Shown: positions 53,310 through 62,984, counted from the stretch's first letter. The stretch is 64,000 nt of DNA from Nonomuraea sp. NBC_00507 (GCF_036013525.1 NZ_CP107853.1:1-64000), one strand, 5' to 3'. The notes: generated by a model not told the origin, from the letters alone. Numbers and translations: made by a program.

Positions 53310-54260
53310 CTACAGGGCGCTGCCCTTCTTCCACTGCGTCCAGTTGAGCTGCCAGTAGCTCCATCCGTTGTTCCACTGGAGCTTGCGCTTGGTGCCGGTG
53401 ATCTTCACGACGTCACCGCGCTGGGCGATCGTGTAGAACCACTTGGCCCCGGCCGGGGTGGCCCGGACGCAGCCGTGGCTCTGGTTGGAACGCCCGAGGA
53501 AGTGGTAGTAGCCGGCGCTCTGGTGGACGTACTCGCCGCTGTCGGAGATGCGGACCGCCCACGGGATCTCCTCCTTGTAGTAGCGCGGGTCCTTCGGATC
53601 CGTCACGCCCATCCAGGAGGAGGTCATGGTCTCGACGGCCTTCTTGCCCATCGTGAGGTGAATGCCGCTCGTGGTCAGGTAGACGTCCACGCCGTTCCTG
53701 ATCAGGCCGCCCTTTCCTGCGCTGATCGGGATCTTCTTGGCGAGCTTGCCGTTCCGGTAGACCTTCATCTTGTGCGAGCGGGTGTTGACCACAGAGATGT
53801 GCTGGGCACCGACGGCGAAGCGGCGGGAGACGTCCTTGGCGCCGGTGTTGCCCGGCAGCTCCGACAGCCTCGCGGTGAAGAGCACCTTCTGGTACGGCTT
53901 CCAGTACGTCTTGGTCCGGTAGATGACCTTGCGTGCCGACACCCACCGCCAGGCGCCTTCGACCGGCTTCTCCGGTGTCACTTCCAGCAGCGCCTCGACG
54001 TCCGCCCTGTCCTTGGCTTTGACGTCACGGTCGAACGTGACGATGATCGGGAAGCCGACGCCCACCTTCTCGGTCTTCTCCCCCATGGGAGTGATGTCGG
54101 CAATGCCGAGCTTGACCTTCTTCGCCGGGGCGGCGACCGCGCCGGCCGACTGGGGCGCGGCGGCGGCTTGAGCTCGCGATACGGGGACGCTCTCCGCCGC
54201 ACAGGCCGTCGCGGCGACCAGTGCGACCATGGCCGGAAGCATCCGGATTACGCGCTTCAA
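53310..54260 (-). CDS. L,D-transpeptidase lipoprotein (YkuD) with Ig-like domain
   Basis: 316 residues from ATG 54260. The signal peptide has lipobox TACAA, suggesting lipid anchoring. Residues about 55-150 form an Ig-like domain, followed by a YkuD catalytic domain whose nucleophile motif is SHGCVRATP, with histidine in GIHLTM. It makes 3-3 cross-links in peptidoglycan; the tryptophan-rich C-terminus is typical of actinobacterial LdtMt2-like proteins. Confidence 0.95.
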   Translation of the reverse strand: MKRVIRMLPAMVALVAATACAAESVPVSRAQAAAAPQSAGAVAAPAKKVKLGIADITPMGEKTEKVGVGFPIIVTFDRDVKAKDRADVEALLEVTPEKPVEGAWRWVSARKVIYRTKTYWKPYQKVLFTARLSELPGNTGAKDVSRRFAVGAQHISVVNTRSHKMKVYRNGKLAKKIPISAGKGGLIRNGVDVYLTTSGIHLTMGKKAVETMTSSWMGVTDPKDPRYYKEEIPWAVRISDSGEYVHQSAGYYHFLGRSNQSHGCVRATPAGAKWFYTIAQRGDVVKITGTKRKLQWNNGWSYWQLNWTQWKKGSAL

Positions 54261-54360
54261 AGGGGTTACTCCTGGACTAAGTGCCTATCTACCTCCTTGT
54301 GTGACAATTGAGACGGATGTTTCGACTGCCGAAAACGGATAACTTTCCCGTAACGGCGTA

Positions 54361-54993
54361 TTAGACGAGGCGTCGGGCGGTGGCCCAGCGGGACAGCTCG
54401 TGTCGGTTGGAGAGCTGAAGCTTGCGCAGGACGGACGAGACGTGCGTCTCCACGGTCTTGACCGAGATGAACAGCTCCTTGGCGATCTCCTTGTACGCAT
54501 ACCCGCGCGCGATCAGCCGCAGGACCTCGCGCTCACGCTGGGTCAGCGAGTCGAGCTCCGGGTCGATCGGCGGCGCCTCCGAGGAGGCGAACGCGTCCAG
54601 CACGAACCCGGCCAGCCGCGGCGAGAACACCGCGTCTCCCTCGGCCACCCGGCGGATGGCGTCCGTCAGCTCCTTGCCGCTGATGTTCTTGGTGACGTAG
54701 CCGCGCGCGCCGCCTCTGATCACGCCGATGACGTCCTCGGCCGCGTCGGAGACCGACAACGCCAGGAAGCGGACCTGGGAGCCGGAGCCCAGCACGCGGC
54801 GCAGCACCTCCTGGCCGCCACCCCCGGGCATGTGCACGTCCAGCAGGACCACGTCGGGCTGGTGCTCGGCGATCGCCTTGACGGCCGATTCGACGTCCTC
54901 GGCCTCGCCCACCACCTCGATCGAGTCGCCCAGCTCGGCACGCACCCCGGACCGGAACAACCGGTGATCGTCGACGATCAACACGCGCGTCAT
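54361..54993 (-). CDS. LuxR/NarL-type response regulator
   Basis: 210 residues. Receiver domain with VLIVDDHRLFRSG and phosphoacceptor Asp in VVLLDVHMPGGGG; C-terminal LuxR HTH with LTQREREVLRLIARGYAYKE and VKTVETHVSSVLRKL. Its ATG overlaps the kinase stop as ATGA, so the pair is coupled. Likely output of the PspC-domain kinase upstream. Confidence 0.96.
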   Translation of the reverse strand: MTRVLIVDDHRLFRSGVRAELGDSIEVVGEAEDVESAVKAIAEHQPDVVLLDVHMPGGGGQEVLRRVLGSGSQVRFLALSVSDAAEDVIGVIRGGARGYVTKNISGKELTDAIRRVAEGDAVFSPRLAGFVLDAFASSEAPPIDPELDSLTQREREVLRLIARGYAYKEIAKELFISVKTVETHVSSVLRKLQLSNRHELSRWATARRLV

Positions 54994-56198
54994 GCCTTCT
55001 CCACCTTCATCGTCAACATCACTTCCGTGCCCTCGCCGAGCTCGGTGCGTACGCGGGCCGCGCCTCCGTGACGTTCCATTCTCCCGATGATGGACTGCCT
55101 GATCCCCATCCGGTCGAGCGGCACCGCCTCGAGGTCGAACCCCTTGCCCCGATCCTTCACGAAAATCGTGACCTCTTCACCCTCTACTTCCGCGTAGACG
55201 GAAATGGAGGGACTTTCAGAGTATTTGGCGGCGTTGACCATCGCCTGCCTGGCCGCCTTCAGCATGGCACCGAGCCTGCCGCCCCCGTCAAGATCCATGT
55301 CGCCCACGCAGACCACCTCGATGGGCACGCCGTGCGCGTCCTCCTCCTCCGCCGCGATCCTGCGTACGGCGGCCGCCAGCGTGGCGTCGGCGTCCTGAGC
55401 GGGCTGGTAGAGCCAGTTGCGCAGCTCTCGCTCCTGGGAGCGGGCCAGGCGGGTGACCTCGCGCGGGTCGTGGGCGACCCGCTGGATCAGCGTGAGCGTG
55501 TGCAGCACCGAGTCGTGCACCATGGCCGCGACCTCGGCGCGCTCCTCCTGCCTGATGCGCTCGCGCCGCTCCAGCTGCAGCTCCTTCCACAGACCCGCGA
55601 GCCAGGGCGCGGCGACGACCGCCAGACCGCCGACGACCACGACCGTGAACAGCAGCCCCGGTCTGGCCTGGGCCAGCTCGCCCTGCGAGTACAGGAATCC
55701 GGCCGCGCCGATCACCACGAGCACCACGCCGAGCAGCGTGCGCACGCGGTTCTTCCTGATGCTGAGCGCGGCCCCGCTCATCCAGCTCCGGCGGCGTTCG
55801 GGGTCGGCCTGCTGCCAGAGGATCAACGCGCCGATGCCGCCCACCGCGAACGGCAGCATGCCGATCCCGCCCTGGGAGGCCCCCGTGAGCCACCCGAACG
55901 CCAGCAGCGCCACCGCGATCGCGGTGAACGCCGCGAGCTGGCTCCAGTCCCGCTGCGGCGGCTGGCCCTGGTACGGCTCCTTCGGCGTGATCATCCACAA
56001 CACCGCGTACACCACACCGCCGACCCCGTCGACCACGCTGAGCAGCACGAACGCCAGCCTGATCACCACCGGATCAAGCTTGAGCTGCGTCGCCAGCCCC
56101 TGGGCCACGCCGCCGAGCAGGCGGCCCTCCATGGGGCGCATCATGCGCCGGTACGGCGCGTCGCCGTTGGGCTCGGCGAGAGTCTTCTGGTCAGCCAT
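54990..56198 (-). CDS. Sensor histidine kinase with N-terminal PspC domain
   Basis: 402 residues from ATG 56198. An N-terminal PspC domain (RLLGGVAQGLATQLKLDPVV, then IRLAFVLLSVVDGVG) sits before several membrane helices. The phosphoacceptor region reads AAMVHDSVLHTLTLIQR (HisKA_3 type) and the ATPase domain includes QAMVNAAKYSESPSI and VKDRGKGFDLE. Same arrangement as LiaS/MacS-like envelope sensors. Divergent from a PspC membrane protein 113 bp away. Confidence 0.95.
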   Translation of the reverse strand: MADQKTLAEPNGDAPYRRMMRPMEGRLLGGVAQGLATQLKLDPVVIRLAFVLLSVVDGVGGVVYAVLWMITPKEPYQGQPPQRDWSQLAAFTAIAVALLAFGWLTGASQGGIGMLPFAVGGIGALILWQQADPERRRSWMSGAALSIRKNRVRTLLGVVLVVIGAAGFLYSQGELAQARPGLLFTVVVVGGLAVVAAPWLAGLWKELQLERRERIRQEERAEVAAMVHDSVLHTLTLIQRVAHDPREVTRLARSQERELRNWLYQPAQDADATLAAAVRRIAAEEEDAHGVPIEVVCVGDMDLDGGGRLGAMLKAARQAMVNAAKYSESPSISVYAEVEGEEVTIFVKDRGKGFDLEAVPLDRMGIRQSIIGRMERHGGAARVRTELGEGTEVMLTMKVEKA

Positions 56199-56311
56199 AA
56201 CATGGCCATCGTCACATGTCGGGGATGTCCTGGGCATCAGGGAACAACCCCCGGGTCGGGTCAGGGGTGTCCCGGATGCGAGCACACCGCGCGCCGGGCC
56301 ACGATGGTTCC

Positions 56312-58165
56312 ATGACAGAAGCTCCGCCCAGAGAACCGGCCGCCGGCCCGAAGGTGCTGCGACGCAGCAGCGAGGGACGCTTCCTCATGGGAGTGTGCGC
56401 GGGCCTCGGGCGGTACACCGGCATCGATCCTGTGGTGTTCCGGGTGACCTTCGCCGTGCTGCTGCTCGGCTCCGGCGTCGGCCTGTTCCTGTATCTGGCG
56501 GCGTTCCTGCTGATGAAGGAGCCGAACGGCGGGCCGGGGATCATCGAGCAGTGGACACGGCGCGACTTCGACGCCGAGGCCGTGCTGGCGCTGCTGACGG
56601 CGGTGCTGGCGTTCGGGCTGGCGATCAACCTGGCCACGATTTGGTTCGACACGGGGACGCTGGTGGTCGGGGTGCTCCTGGCCGTGTCGCTGCTGGCGGC
56701 GCACTCCAGCGGGGTGGATCTGCTGGGGCTGGCCCGGTCGATGCCGGAGCGGCTCAGCCGCAGGCGCATGGAGGAGCGGGCCGCGCCGTCCTATGCCGGC
56801 CGGCAGGCCGCTCCCCCGGTACGCCCGACGCCCACTGCCCGGCCCGCGCCCACGTTCAGACCGGCCCCAGGGCCGCACCGGGCTGGCGACCGTATGCCGT
56901 CGGCCCCTGAGGCGCCAGGCATGGGTGCGGAACGTGCGGAGACGCCAAGCGCGGGTGCAGAGACGCCCCGCGCACGTGCAGAGACGCCAAGCGGCGCAGA
57001 GACGCCGAGCGCGGAGACGCCAAGCGCGGAGACGCCAAGCGCGGAGACGCCAAGCGCGGGCGCGACGGCGCCGGGCGCGGATGCGGCGACGCCGAGTGCA
57101 GAGACGGCGGCGTTTGCGGCGTGGAAGGGCGGCGAGCAGCTCGATCGGGAGCCGTCCGCGGCCGGCGAAGCGGCGCACGCTCAGGCGGCGCACGCGCAGG
57201 CGGCGCACGCGCAGGCGGCGCACGCGCAGGCGGCGCACGGGGACGCGGCGCACGGGGACGCGGCGCACGGGGACGCGGCGCACGAGGAGGCTGCGCACCA
57301 GGATCACGGGGCACGCGGGGATCAGGCAGCGCGCGGGGATCAGGCGGCAGCCCGCGCAAGCACGACTGCACCGCTGGCCGACGAGACGCGGGAGCGCGAA
57401 GCGGCGATCTCCGCGCGGAGCTACACCCCGTACGGCGAGCCGTTCGCGCCCAGCGGCCCGTACCAGCCGCTGGATCCGGCCAAGCGGGCCGGCGGCTACT
57501 CACCATACGACCCGGTCCTGTACGGCCGCCCGCTCCCGAAGAAGGAGCGAAGGCCGAAGTCGTTCATCGGCGCCATCACCATCCTGCTGGCAATCATCAT
57601 TGGAGGGATCGTCGTGGCGGTCCAAGCCAGGTCGGCCGCCGGAGTGAGCCCGACCATCGTCGGCGGCGCGATGCTCATCACGATCGGCGCCGGACTGCTG
57701 ATAGCGGCCTGGTGGGGCCGCGGCGCCGGGCTGGTGGCGGCCGGGACCGCGGTGGCGCTCATCGTGAGCGCAGGTCTGATGCTGGGCGGCCTGCCACGGA
57801 ACATCGGCTCGTCCGAGTGGGCCCCGACCACGCTCACCGAGCTGAACGCCGCCTACGATGTCGGCGTCGGCGACGGCCGGCTGGACCTGTCGGAGCTGAA
57901 GCTGGCCCCGGGCACGACGGCGACGGTCAACGCCGCGGTGTCGTTGGGCGAGCTGGAGGTGATCGTGCCGCCGACGGTGAGGCTGGAGGTGCACGCCTCC
58001 AACAAGGTCGGCGACATCACGGTCGACCAGTCGGTCCGGGGCGGCGTGGACATCCGGCTGGACAAGGTGCTGGAGCCGGAGATCGAGCCCAAGGGCGAGG
58101 TCTCGACGATCGTGCTCAACCTGAGGGGCGGGCTCGGCGACATGGAGGTGCGGCGTGCCGCGTGA
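56312..58165 (+). CDS. PspC-domain membrane protein with LiaF-like C-terminus and repeat-rich linker
   Basis: 617 residues from ATG 56312. N-terminal PspC domain (GRFLMGVCAGLGRYTGIDPV) and further helices, then a long low-complexity linker (about 210-365) rich in ETPSA and AHAQA/AHGDA repeats. Three helices follow (FIGAITILLAIIIGGIVVAV) and a beta-rich C-terminal part, DVGVGDGRLDLSELKLAPGT and SLGELEVIVPP, like the LiaF cell-wall-active antibiotic response domain. Together with the divergent kinase and regulator it completes a LiaFSR-like set, with this protein as the likely negative modulator. Confidence 0.88.
   Translation: MTEAPPREPAAGPKVLRRSSEGRFLMGVCAGLGRYTGIDPVVFRVTFAVLLLGSGVGLFLYLAAFLLMKEPNGGPGIIEQWTRRDFDAEAVLALLTAVLAFGLAINLATIWFDTGTLVVGVLLAVSLLAAHSSGVDLLGLARSMPERLSRRRMEERAAPSYAGRQAAPPVRPTPTARPAPTFRPAPGPHRAGDRMPSAPEAPGMGAERAETPSAGAETPRARAETPSGAETPSAETPSAETPSAETPSAGATAPGADAATPSAETAAFAAWKGGEQLDREPSAAGEAAHAQAAHAQAAHAQAAHAQAAHGDAAHGDAAHGDAAHEEAAHQDHGARGDQAARGDQAAARASTTAPLADETREREAAISARSYTPYGEPFAPSGPYQPLDPAKRAGGYSPYDPVLYGRPLPKKERRPKSFIGAITILLAIIIGGIVVAVQARSAAGVSPTIVGGAMLITIGAGLLIAAWWGRGAGLVAAGTAVALIVSAGLMLGGLPRNIGSSEWAPTTLTELNAAYDVGVGDGRLDLSELKLAPGTTATVNAAVSLGELEVIVPPTVRLEVHASNKVGDITVDQSVRGGVDIRLDKVLEPEIEPKGEVSTIVLNLRGGLGDMEVRRAA
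57170..57304 (+). repeat. 15-bp tandem repeat in the PspC gene linker
   Basis: Nine 15-bp units of GCGGCGCACGCGCAG / GCGGCGCACGGGGAC type encode AHAQA and AHGDA. A separate 15-bp array (GAGACGCCAAGCGCG, ETPSA) precedes it at about 56990-57060. Confidence 0.9.
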
Positions 58166-58358
58166 GGTCGAGCGCCCACGTCAGCTCCACAGGACGGACT
58201 GGATGGCCCTGCTCAGCGGCGTGCTCTTCGTCGTTGTGGGTATTTTGATCGTGACACGCGCGATCAGGGATCCGCTGGTCCTGATCGGCGTCACGGTGCT
58301 GGGATTGGCGTTCGCAGGGCTTGTCGCGATCGTCGCACGGGCGGTCCGCGGTAAGTAA
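58155..58358 (+). CDS. 67-residue membrane protein
   Basis: GTG 58155 overlaps the end of the PspC gene by 11 bp. Two hydrophobic segments (MALLSGVLFVVVGILIVTRA and LVLIGVTVLGLAFAGLVAIV) with basic ends. Probably a small partner of the PspC protein; unknown family. Confidence 0.7.
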   Translation: MPREVERPRQLHRTDWMALLSGVLFVVVGILIVTRAIRDPLVLIGVTVLGLAFAGLVAIVARAVRGK

Positions 58359-58429
58359 CCCTTGACCGGGAGTAACACCGGCGTAGGTTCGGGTGTGTCC
58401 GCCTTTCCCCTGCTCCTGAGGGAGGACGT

Positions 58430-58912
58430 ATGCCCCGGATCACCGTCACCGTCGATGGGATCAAGTACGAGGAGGACGTCGAGCCGCGACTCCTTCTCGT
58501 TCATCTGCTACGAGAACGGCTGGGTAAGACCGGCACACCTGTCGGCTGTGACACCAGCAACTGCGGCGCATGCACGGTCATGCTGGACGGCAAGAGCGTG
58601 AAGAGCTGCTCGGTCCTCGCCGTCCAGGCCGACGGCTGCGACGTCGTCACGATCGAGGGCCTGGGCGTCAACGGGTCGATGCACCCCATGCAGCAGGCCT
58701 TCCACGAAGAGCACGCGCTGCAGTGCGGCTACTGCACGCCCGGCATGGTCATGGCCGCGATAGACCTGCTCAGAGACGATCCCGACCCGTCGGAGGAGAG
58801 GATCAGGCAGGGCCTGGAGGGCAACCTCTGCCGCTGCACCGGCTACTGCAACATCGTCCGCGCCGTACGCAAGGGCGCGCAGGAGATGGGTCAGGCGGTG
58901 AGCACGCCATGA
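58430..58912 (+). CDS. Molybdenum hydroxylase small subunit (2Fe-2S, CoxS-like)
   Basis: 160 residues. Plant-type ferredoxin cluster: CDTSNCGACTVMLDGKSVKSC; second cluster CGYCTPGMVM with CRCTGYCN. Electron transfer subunit of a CO-dehydrogenase-type enzyme. The stop overlaps the large subunit start (ATGA). First of the order S-L-M. Confidence 0.95.
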   Translation: MPRITVTVDGIKYEEDVEPRLLLVHLLRERLGKTGTPVGCDTSNCGACTVMLDGKSVKSCSVLAVQADGCDVVTIEGLGVNGSMHPMQQAFHEEHALQCGYCTPGMVMAAIDLLRDDPDPSEERIRQGLEGNLCRCTGYCNIVRAVRKGAQEMGQAVSTP

Positions 58913-61254
58913 CGATCCAGGAAGTCGGCCAGGAAGTCGGCAGGCCCAGGAAGCGTAAGGAGGACGCCAGGCTGCTGACGGGGCGCACGCAGTGGACGGA
59001 CAACCTCACGCGTCCGGGACTCCTGCACGTGATGTTCCTGCGCAGCCCGATGGCGCACGCGAGGATCACCAGGGTCGACGTGTCGGGGGCACGTGAGCTT
59101 CCTGGGGTCGTGGCGGCGTTCAGCGGTCAGGACTTCGCCGCCGAGCAGGGCAGTCTGCCGTGCGCGTGGCCGGTGAGCGAGGACGTGGTCATCCCCGACC
59201 ACCCGCCGATGGCGGTGTCGGAGGTGCGGTACGTGGGCGAGGCCGTGGCCTGCGTGATCGCGACGGACCGCTATCGCGCGGCCGACGCGCTGGAGGCCAT
59301 CGACGTCGAGTACGAGCAGCTGCCCGCGGTGCTCGAGATGAAGGAGGCGCTGACCGCGGAAAGCCCGAAGGTGCACGAGGCGGGCAACAAGGCGTTCAGC
59401 ACCAAGATCACCTCGGGTGACATCGAGGCCGCGTTCAGGGACGCGCCCATCGTCATCGACCGGACGTTCCGGCAGCAACGGCTGATCCCGAGCGCGATGG
59501 AGCCGCGGGCGGTCATGGCGGACACCGACGGCGAGTCGTACACGTTGTGGTCGTCCACGCAGATCCCGCACGTGCTGCGGGTCATGCTGGCGGTCGTGAC
59601 CGGCATCCCCGAGCACAAGATCCGCGTGATCGCGCCCGACGTGGGCGGCGGGTTCGGCTCGAAGCTGCAGGTCACCGCCGAGGAGGTGCTCTGCCTGCTG
59701 CTGGCGCGCAAGCTCGGCAAGCCGGTCAAGTGGACCGAGTCCCGCTCCGAGGGCAACCTGACCGTGCACCACGGCCGCGACCAGATCCAGCACCTCCGGC
59801 TGGCCGCCGACGCCGACGGCCGCATCCGCGGGCTGCAGGTGGACCTGCTGGCCGACATGGGCGCCTACCTCATGCTGGTCACGCCGGGCATCCCGCTGCT
59901 GGGCGCGTCCATGTTCAACGCGATCTACAAGATGGACGCGTACGAGTTCGCCTGCACGGGCGTGTTCACCACCAAGATGCCCACCGACGCCTACCGCGGC
60001 GCGGGGCGGCCCGAGGCGACGTTCGGCATCGAGCGGATGATGGACGAGCTGGCCGCCGAGCTGCACATGGACCCGGTGGAGGTGCGCAGGCGCAACTGGA
60101 TCAAGCACGAGGAGTTCCCGTACACCACGATCTCCGGGCTGACCTACGACTCGGGTAACTACGAGGCGGCGACGGACAAGGCGACCGCGATGTTCGGCTA
60201 CGACAAGCTGCGCGCCGAACAGAACGACCGGCGGGACCGGGGCGACCCCGTGCAGCTGGGGATCGGCGTCAGCACGTACACCGAGATGTGCGGCCTGGCG
60301 CCGTCGAGGATGCTCGGCGAGGCCAACTACGCCGCGGGCGGCTGGGAGCACGGCACCGTGCGCATGCTGCCCACGGGCAAGGTCGAGGTCATCACCGGCA
60401 CCTCCCCGCACGGGCAGGGGCACGTGACGGCGTGGAGCCAGATCGTGGCCGACGCGCTCGGCGTGCCGTTCGACGATGTCACGGTCCTGCACGGCGACAC
60501 GGCGATCTCGCACAAGGGCATGGACACCTACGGCTCGCGCTCGCTGGTCATCGGCGGCATCGCGGTGCTGAAGGCGGCCGAGAAGGTCAAGGACAAGGCG
60601 CGCAAGCTGGCCGCGCACCTGCTGGAGTGCTCGCCGGACGACCTGGAGTTCGAGGCCGGGGCGTTCAAGGTGCGGGGCACGGAGTCGCAGAAGACCATGC
60701 AGGAGCTGTCGTGGGCCGCGTTCGCGGCGCACGACCTGCCCGAGGGCGTGGAGGCGCGGCTCGACTCGGACGCCACGTTCGACCCGGAGAACTATTCCTT
60801 CCCGCACGGCACCCACCTGTGCGCGGTGGAGGTGGACACCGAGACGGGCATGGTGAAGATCCGTTCGTACGTGGCGGTCGACGACGTCGGCAAGGTGGTG
60901 AATCCGCTGATCGTCGAGGGGCAGGTGCACGGCGGCATCGCGCAGGGCATCGCGCAGGCGCTGTTCGAGGAGGCCGTCTATGACGCCGACGGCAACCTGC
61001 TGACCACGACGATGGCCGACTACCTGCTGCCGTCGGCGGCGGACCTGCCGACGTTCACGCTCGACCGGACCGAGTCGCCCGCGACCAGCAACCCGCTGGG
61101 AGTCAAGGGCGTGGGCGAGGCCGGGACGATCGCCTCGACCCCGGCCGTGGTGAACGCCATCGTGGACGCCCTGCGCCCGCTCGGCATCCACGACGTCGAG
61201 ATGCCGTGCTCGCCGGAACGCGTCTGGCGCGCGCTGGAAGGAGTGCGGTCATGA
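58909..61254 (+). CDS. Molybdenum hydroxylase large subunit, form II CO-dehydrogenase-like (CoxL-like)
   Basis: 781 residues from ATG 58909. Molybdopterin domains include GGGFGSKLQVTAEEV and GVGEAGTIASTPAVVNAI with the terminal catalytic glutamate (KGVGEAG). The active-site loop reads TDAYRGAGRPEATF: AYRGAGR marks form II enzymes, whereas true aerobic CO dehydrogenases carry AYXCSFR. Form II substrates are mostly unknown, so CO oxidation is not assured. Confidence 0.93.
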   Translation: MTIQEVGQEVGRPRKRKEDARLLTGRTQWTDNLTRPGLLHVMFLRSPMAHARITRVDVSGARELPGVVAAFSGQDFAAEQGSLPCAWPVSEDVVIPDHPPMAVSEVRYVGEAVACVIATDRYRAADALEAIDVEYEQLPAVLEMKEALTAESPKVHEAGNKAFSTKITSGDIEAAFRDAPIVIDRTFRQQRLIPSAMEPRAVMADTDGESYTLWSSTQIPHVLRVMLAVVTGIPEHKIRVIAPDVGGGFGSKLQVTAEEVLCLLLARKLGKPVKWTESRSEGNLTVHHGRDQIQHLRLAADADGRIRGLQVDLLADMGAYLMLVTPGIPLLGASMFNAIYKMDAYEFACTGVFTTKMPTDAYRGAGRPEATFGIERMMDELAAELHMDPVEVRRRNWIKHEEFPYTTISGLTYDSGNYEAATDKATAMFGYDKLRAEQNDRRDRGDPVQLGIGVSTYTEMCGLAPSRMLGEANYAAGGWEHGTVRMLPTGKVEVITGTSPHGQGHVTAWSQIVADALGVPFDDVTVLHGDTAISHKGMDTYGSRSLVIGGIAVLKAAEKVKDKARKLAAHLLECSPDDLEFEAGAFKVRGTESQKTMQELSWAAFAAHDLPEGVEARLDSDATFDPENYSFPHGTHLCAVEVDTETGMVKIRSYVAVDDVGKVVNPLIVEGQVHGGIAQGIAQALFEEAVYDADGNLLTTTMADYLLPSAADLPTFTLDRTESPATSNPLGVKGVGEAGTIASTPAVVNAIVDALRPLGIHDVEMPCSPERVWRALEGVRS

Positions 61255-62105
61255 TCCCCGCGCAGTTCGAGTACGTGCGCCCGGACTCGCTCGCCGAGGC
61301 GTCGCAGGCGCTCGCGGCGGACGAGGACGCCAAGGTCCTGGCCGGCGGGCAGTCGTTGCTGCCGCTGCTGCGGCTGCGGCTGGCCTACCCGTCGACGCTG
61401 GTCGACGTCGGGCGGCTGACGGAGCTGAAGGGCGTGCACGACCGCGGCGACCACGTGTTCATCGGCGCCATGGCCACGCACGACGAGGTCATGCGCTCCG
61501 ACGTGGTCAATGCCGGCTGCCCGCTGGTGGCGCTGGCCGCCGCCCACGTGGCGGATCCGGCGATCAGGCACCGGGGCACGTTCGGCGGCTCACTGGCGCA
61601 CGCGGACCCGGCAGGCGACCTGCCGGCCGTGGTGCTGGCCCTGGACGGCGTGTTCGTGGCGAGGTCGGCGCAGGGCGAGCGGGAGATCCCCGCCGCCGAC
61701 TTCTTCGTCGACTACCTGGAGTCGTCGCTCGAGCCGGGAGAGATCCTGGCCGGGGTGAAGATCCCGAAGCTGGGCGAGGGCTGGGGCTTCCATTACGAGA
61801 AGTTCCATCGCACCGCGCAGGCGTGGGCCATCGTCGGCGTGGCGGCGGCCGTCAAGCGCTCCAACGGCGCGATCGCCGAGGCCAGGATCGGGCTGACGTG
61901 CATGGGCCCGACGCCTGTGCGCGCCCGCGCGACCGAGTCCGCCCTGCAGGGCATGGAGCTGAGCGACCAGATCCGGCAGGCGTGCGAGCAAGCGGCGGCG
62001 GACACCTCCCCGCCGTCGGATCTGCACGCCCAGCCGGACTACCGCCGGCACCTGGCCAAGGTCCTGACCCACCGCGCGGTACGCACCGCGGCAGGCGCAC
62101 CTTAG
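61251..62105 (+). CDS. Molybdenum hydroxylase FAD subunit (CoxM-like)
   Basis: 284 residues from ATG 61251, overlapping the large subunit as ATGA. FAD-binding motifs AGGQSLLPLLRLR and TFGGSLAHADPAGD. Passes electrons from the Fe-S subunit to the respiratory chain. Followed by a strong terminator. Confidence 0.94.
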   Translation: MIPAQFEYVRPDSLAEASQALAADEDAKVLAGGQSLLPLLRLRLAYPSTLVDVGRLTELKGVHDRGDHVFIGAMATHDEVMRSDVVNAGCPLVALAAAHVADPAIRHRGTFGGSLAHADPAGDLPAVVLALDGVFVARSAQGEREIPAADFFVDYLESSLEPGEILAGVKIPKLGEGWGFHYEKFHRTAQAWAIVGVAAAVKRSNGAIAEARIGLTCMGPTPVRARATESALQGMELSDQIRQACEQAAADTSPPSDLHAQPDYRRHLAKVLTHRAVRTAAGAP

Positions 62106-62113
62106 TCCACCTC

Positions 62114-62142
62114 CGGGGGCGCCTCTTCCAGGGGCGCCCCCG
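62114..62142 (+). terminator. Terminator after the CoxM-like gene
   Basis: CGGGGGCGCC pairs with GGCGCCCCCG around a nine-base loop, 8 bp beyond the stop codon. The CoxG-like gene downstream is therefore probably transcribed separately or by readthrough. Confidence 0.8.
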
Positions 62143-62182
62143 CCCGTCGTAGTGTCGCAACATCGGCAGAAGGAGCGGATCG

Positions 62183-62875
62183 ATGGCGATGCGGTTCGAG
62201 CACGAGTTCACTGTTCCAGTCCCGATCGAGCAGGCCTGGGCGGTGCTGCTCGACGTAGAGCGGGTGGCGCCGTGCCTGCCCGGGGCGACACTCGACATCT
62301 TCGAAGGCGACGAGTTCACCGGCAGGCTGAAGGTCAAGGTCGGCCCGATCATGGTGACCTATCGGGGGACGGCCAAGTTCGAGGACGTGGACAAGGACTC
62401 CCACACGCTCACCATCCAGGCCTCGGGCAAGGAAGCCCGCGGCTCCGGCACGGCCTCGGCCACGGTCAAGGCCCGGATGGCGCCGCATGAGGGGGCCACG
62501 GCGGTGACCGTGGAGACGACGTTCAACGTGACCGGGCGGCCCGCCCAGTTCGGGCGGGGGGTGATGGCCGAGGTGGGCGCGAAGCTCATCGACAAGTTCG
62601 CGGAAAACCTGGCGGCGCTGCTGTCCGAGCCCACCGTGGAGCCTGCCCAGCCGCAGGCGGCGCAGGAGGAGGAGCGGCACCTGAGCGCCGTGCCCACTCC
62701 CGACGAGGACGTACGCCCCGCCGGCACCTTGCGCACGTCGCGGACGCCCGATGAGGAGGCGCTCGACCTGCTGGAGATCGCCGGACAGCCGGTGCTGAAG
62801 CGGCTGGCGCCCGTCGCCGCCGCGATCGTGGGTCTGCTGATCATCGCCTGGGTGATTCGTCGGATGATGCGCTGA
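62183..62875 (+). CDS. CoxG-like SRPBCC protein with membrane anchor
   Basis: 230 residues from ATG 62183, with AAGGAG eight bases upstream. The SRPBCC domain (FEHEFTVPVPIEQAWAVLLD, then CLPGATLDIFEGDEFTGRLK, KVKVGPI) resembles CoxG, thought to recruit or help mature the CO-dehydrogenase at the membrane. A proline/acid-rich linker and C-terminal helix (RLAPVAAAIVGLLIIAWVI) act as anchor. Confidence 0.9.
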   Translation: MAMRFEHEFTVPVPIEQAWAVLLDVERVAPCLPGATLDIFEGDEFTGRLKVKVGPIMVTYRGTAKFEDVDKDSHTLTIQASGKEARGSGTASATVKARMAPHEGATAVTVETTFNVTGRPAQFGRGVMAEVGAKLIDKFAENLAALLSEPTVEPAQPQAAQEEERHLSAVPTPDEDVRPAGTLRTSRTPDEEALDLLEIAGQPVLKRLAPVAAAIVGLLIIAWVIRRMMR

Positions 62876-62984
62876 CCGCAAAACTCCGGCTTTTTGGGCA
62901 AAACTCCATCAAGTCCGGACACTTCGTCCTCCCCGAGGGAAGTGCCATCCCCGCAGGCAATTGGACCAGCGGGGGGACTTGGGG

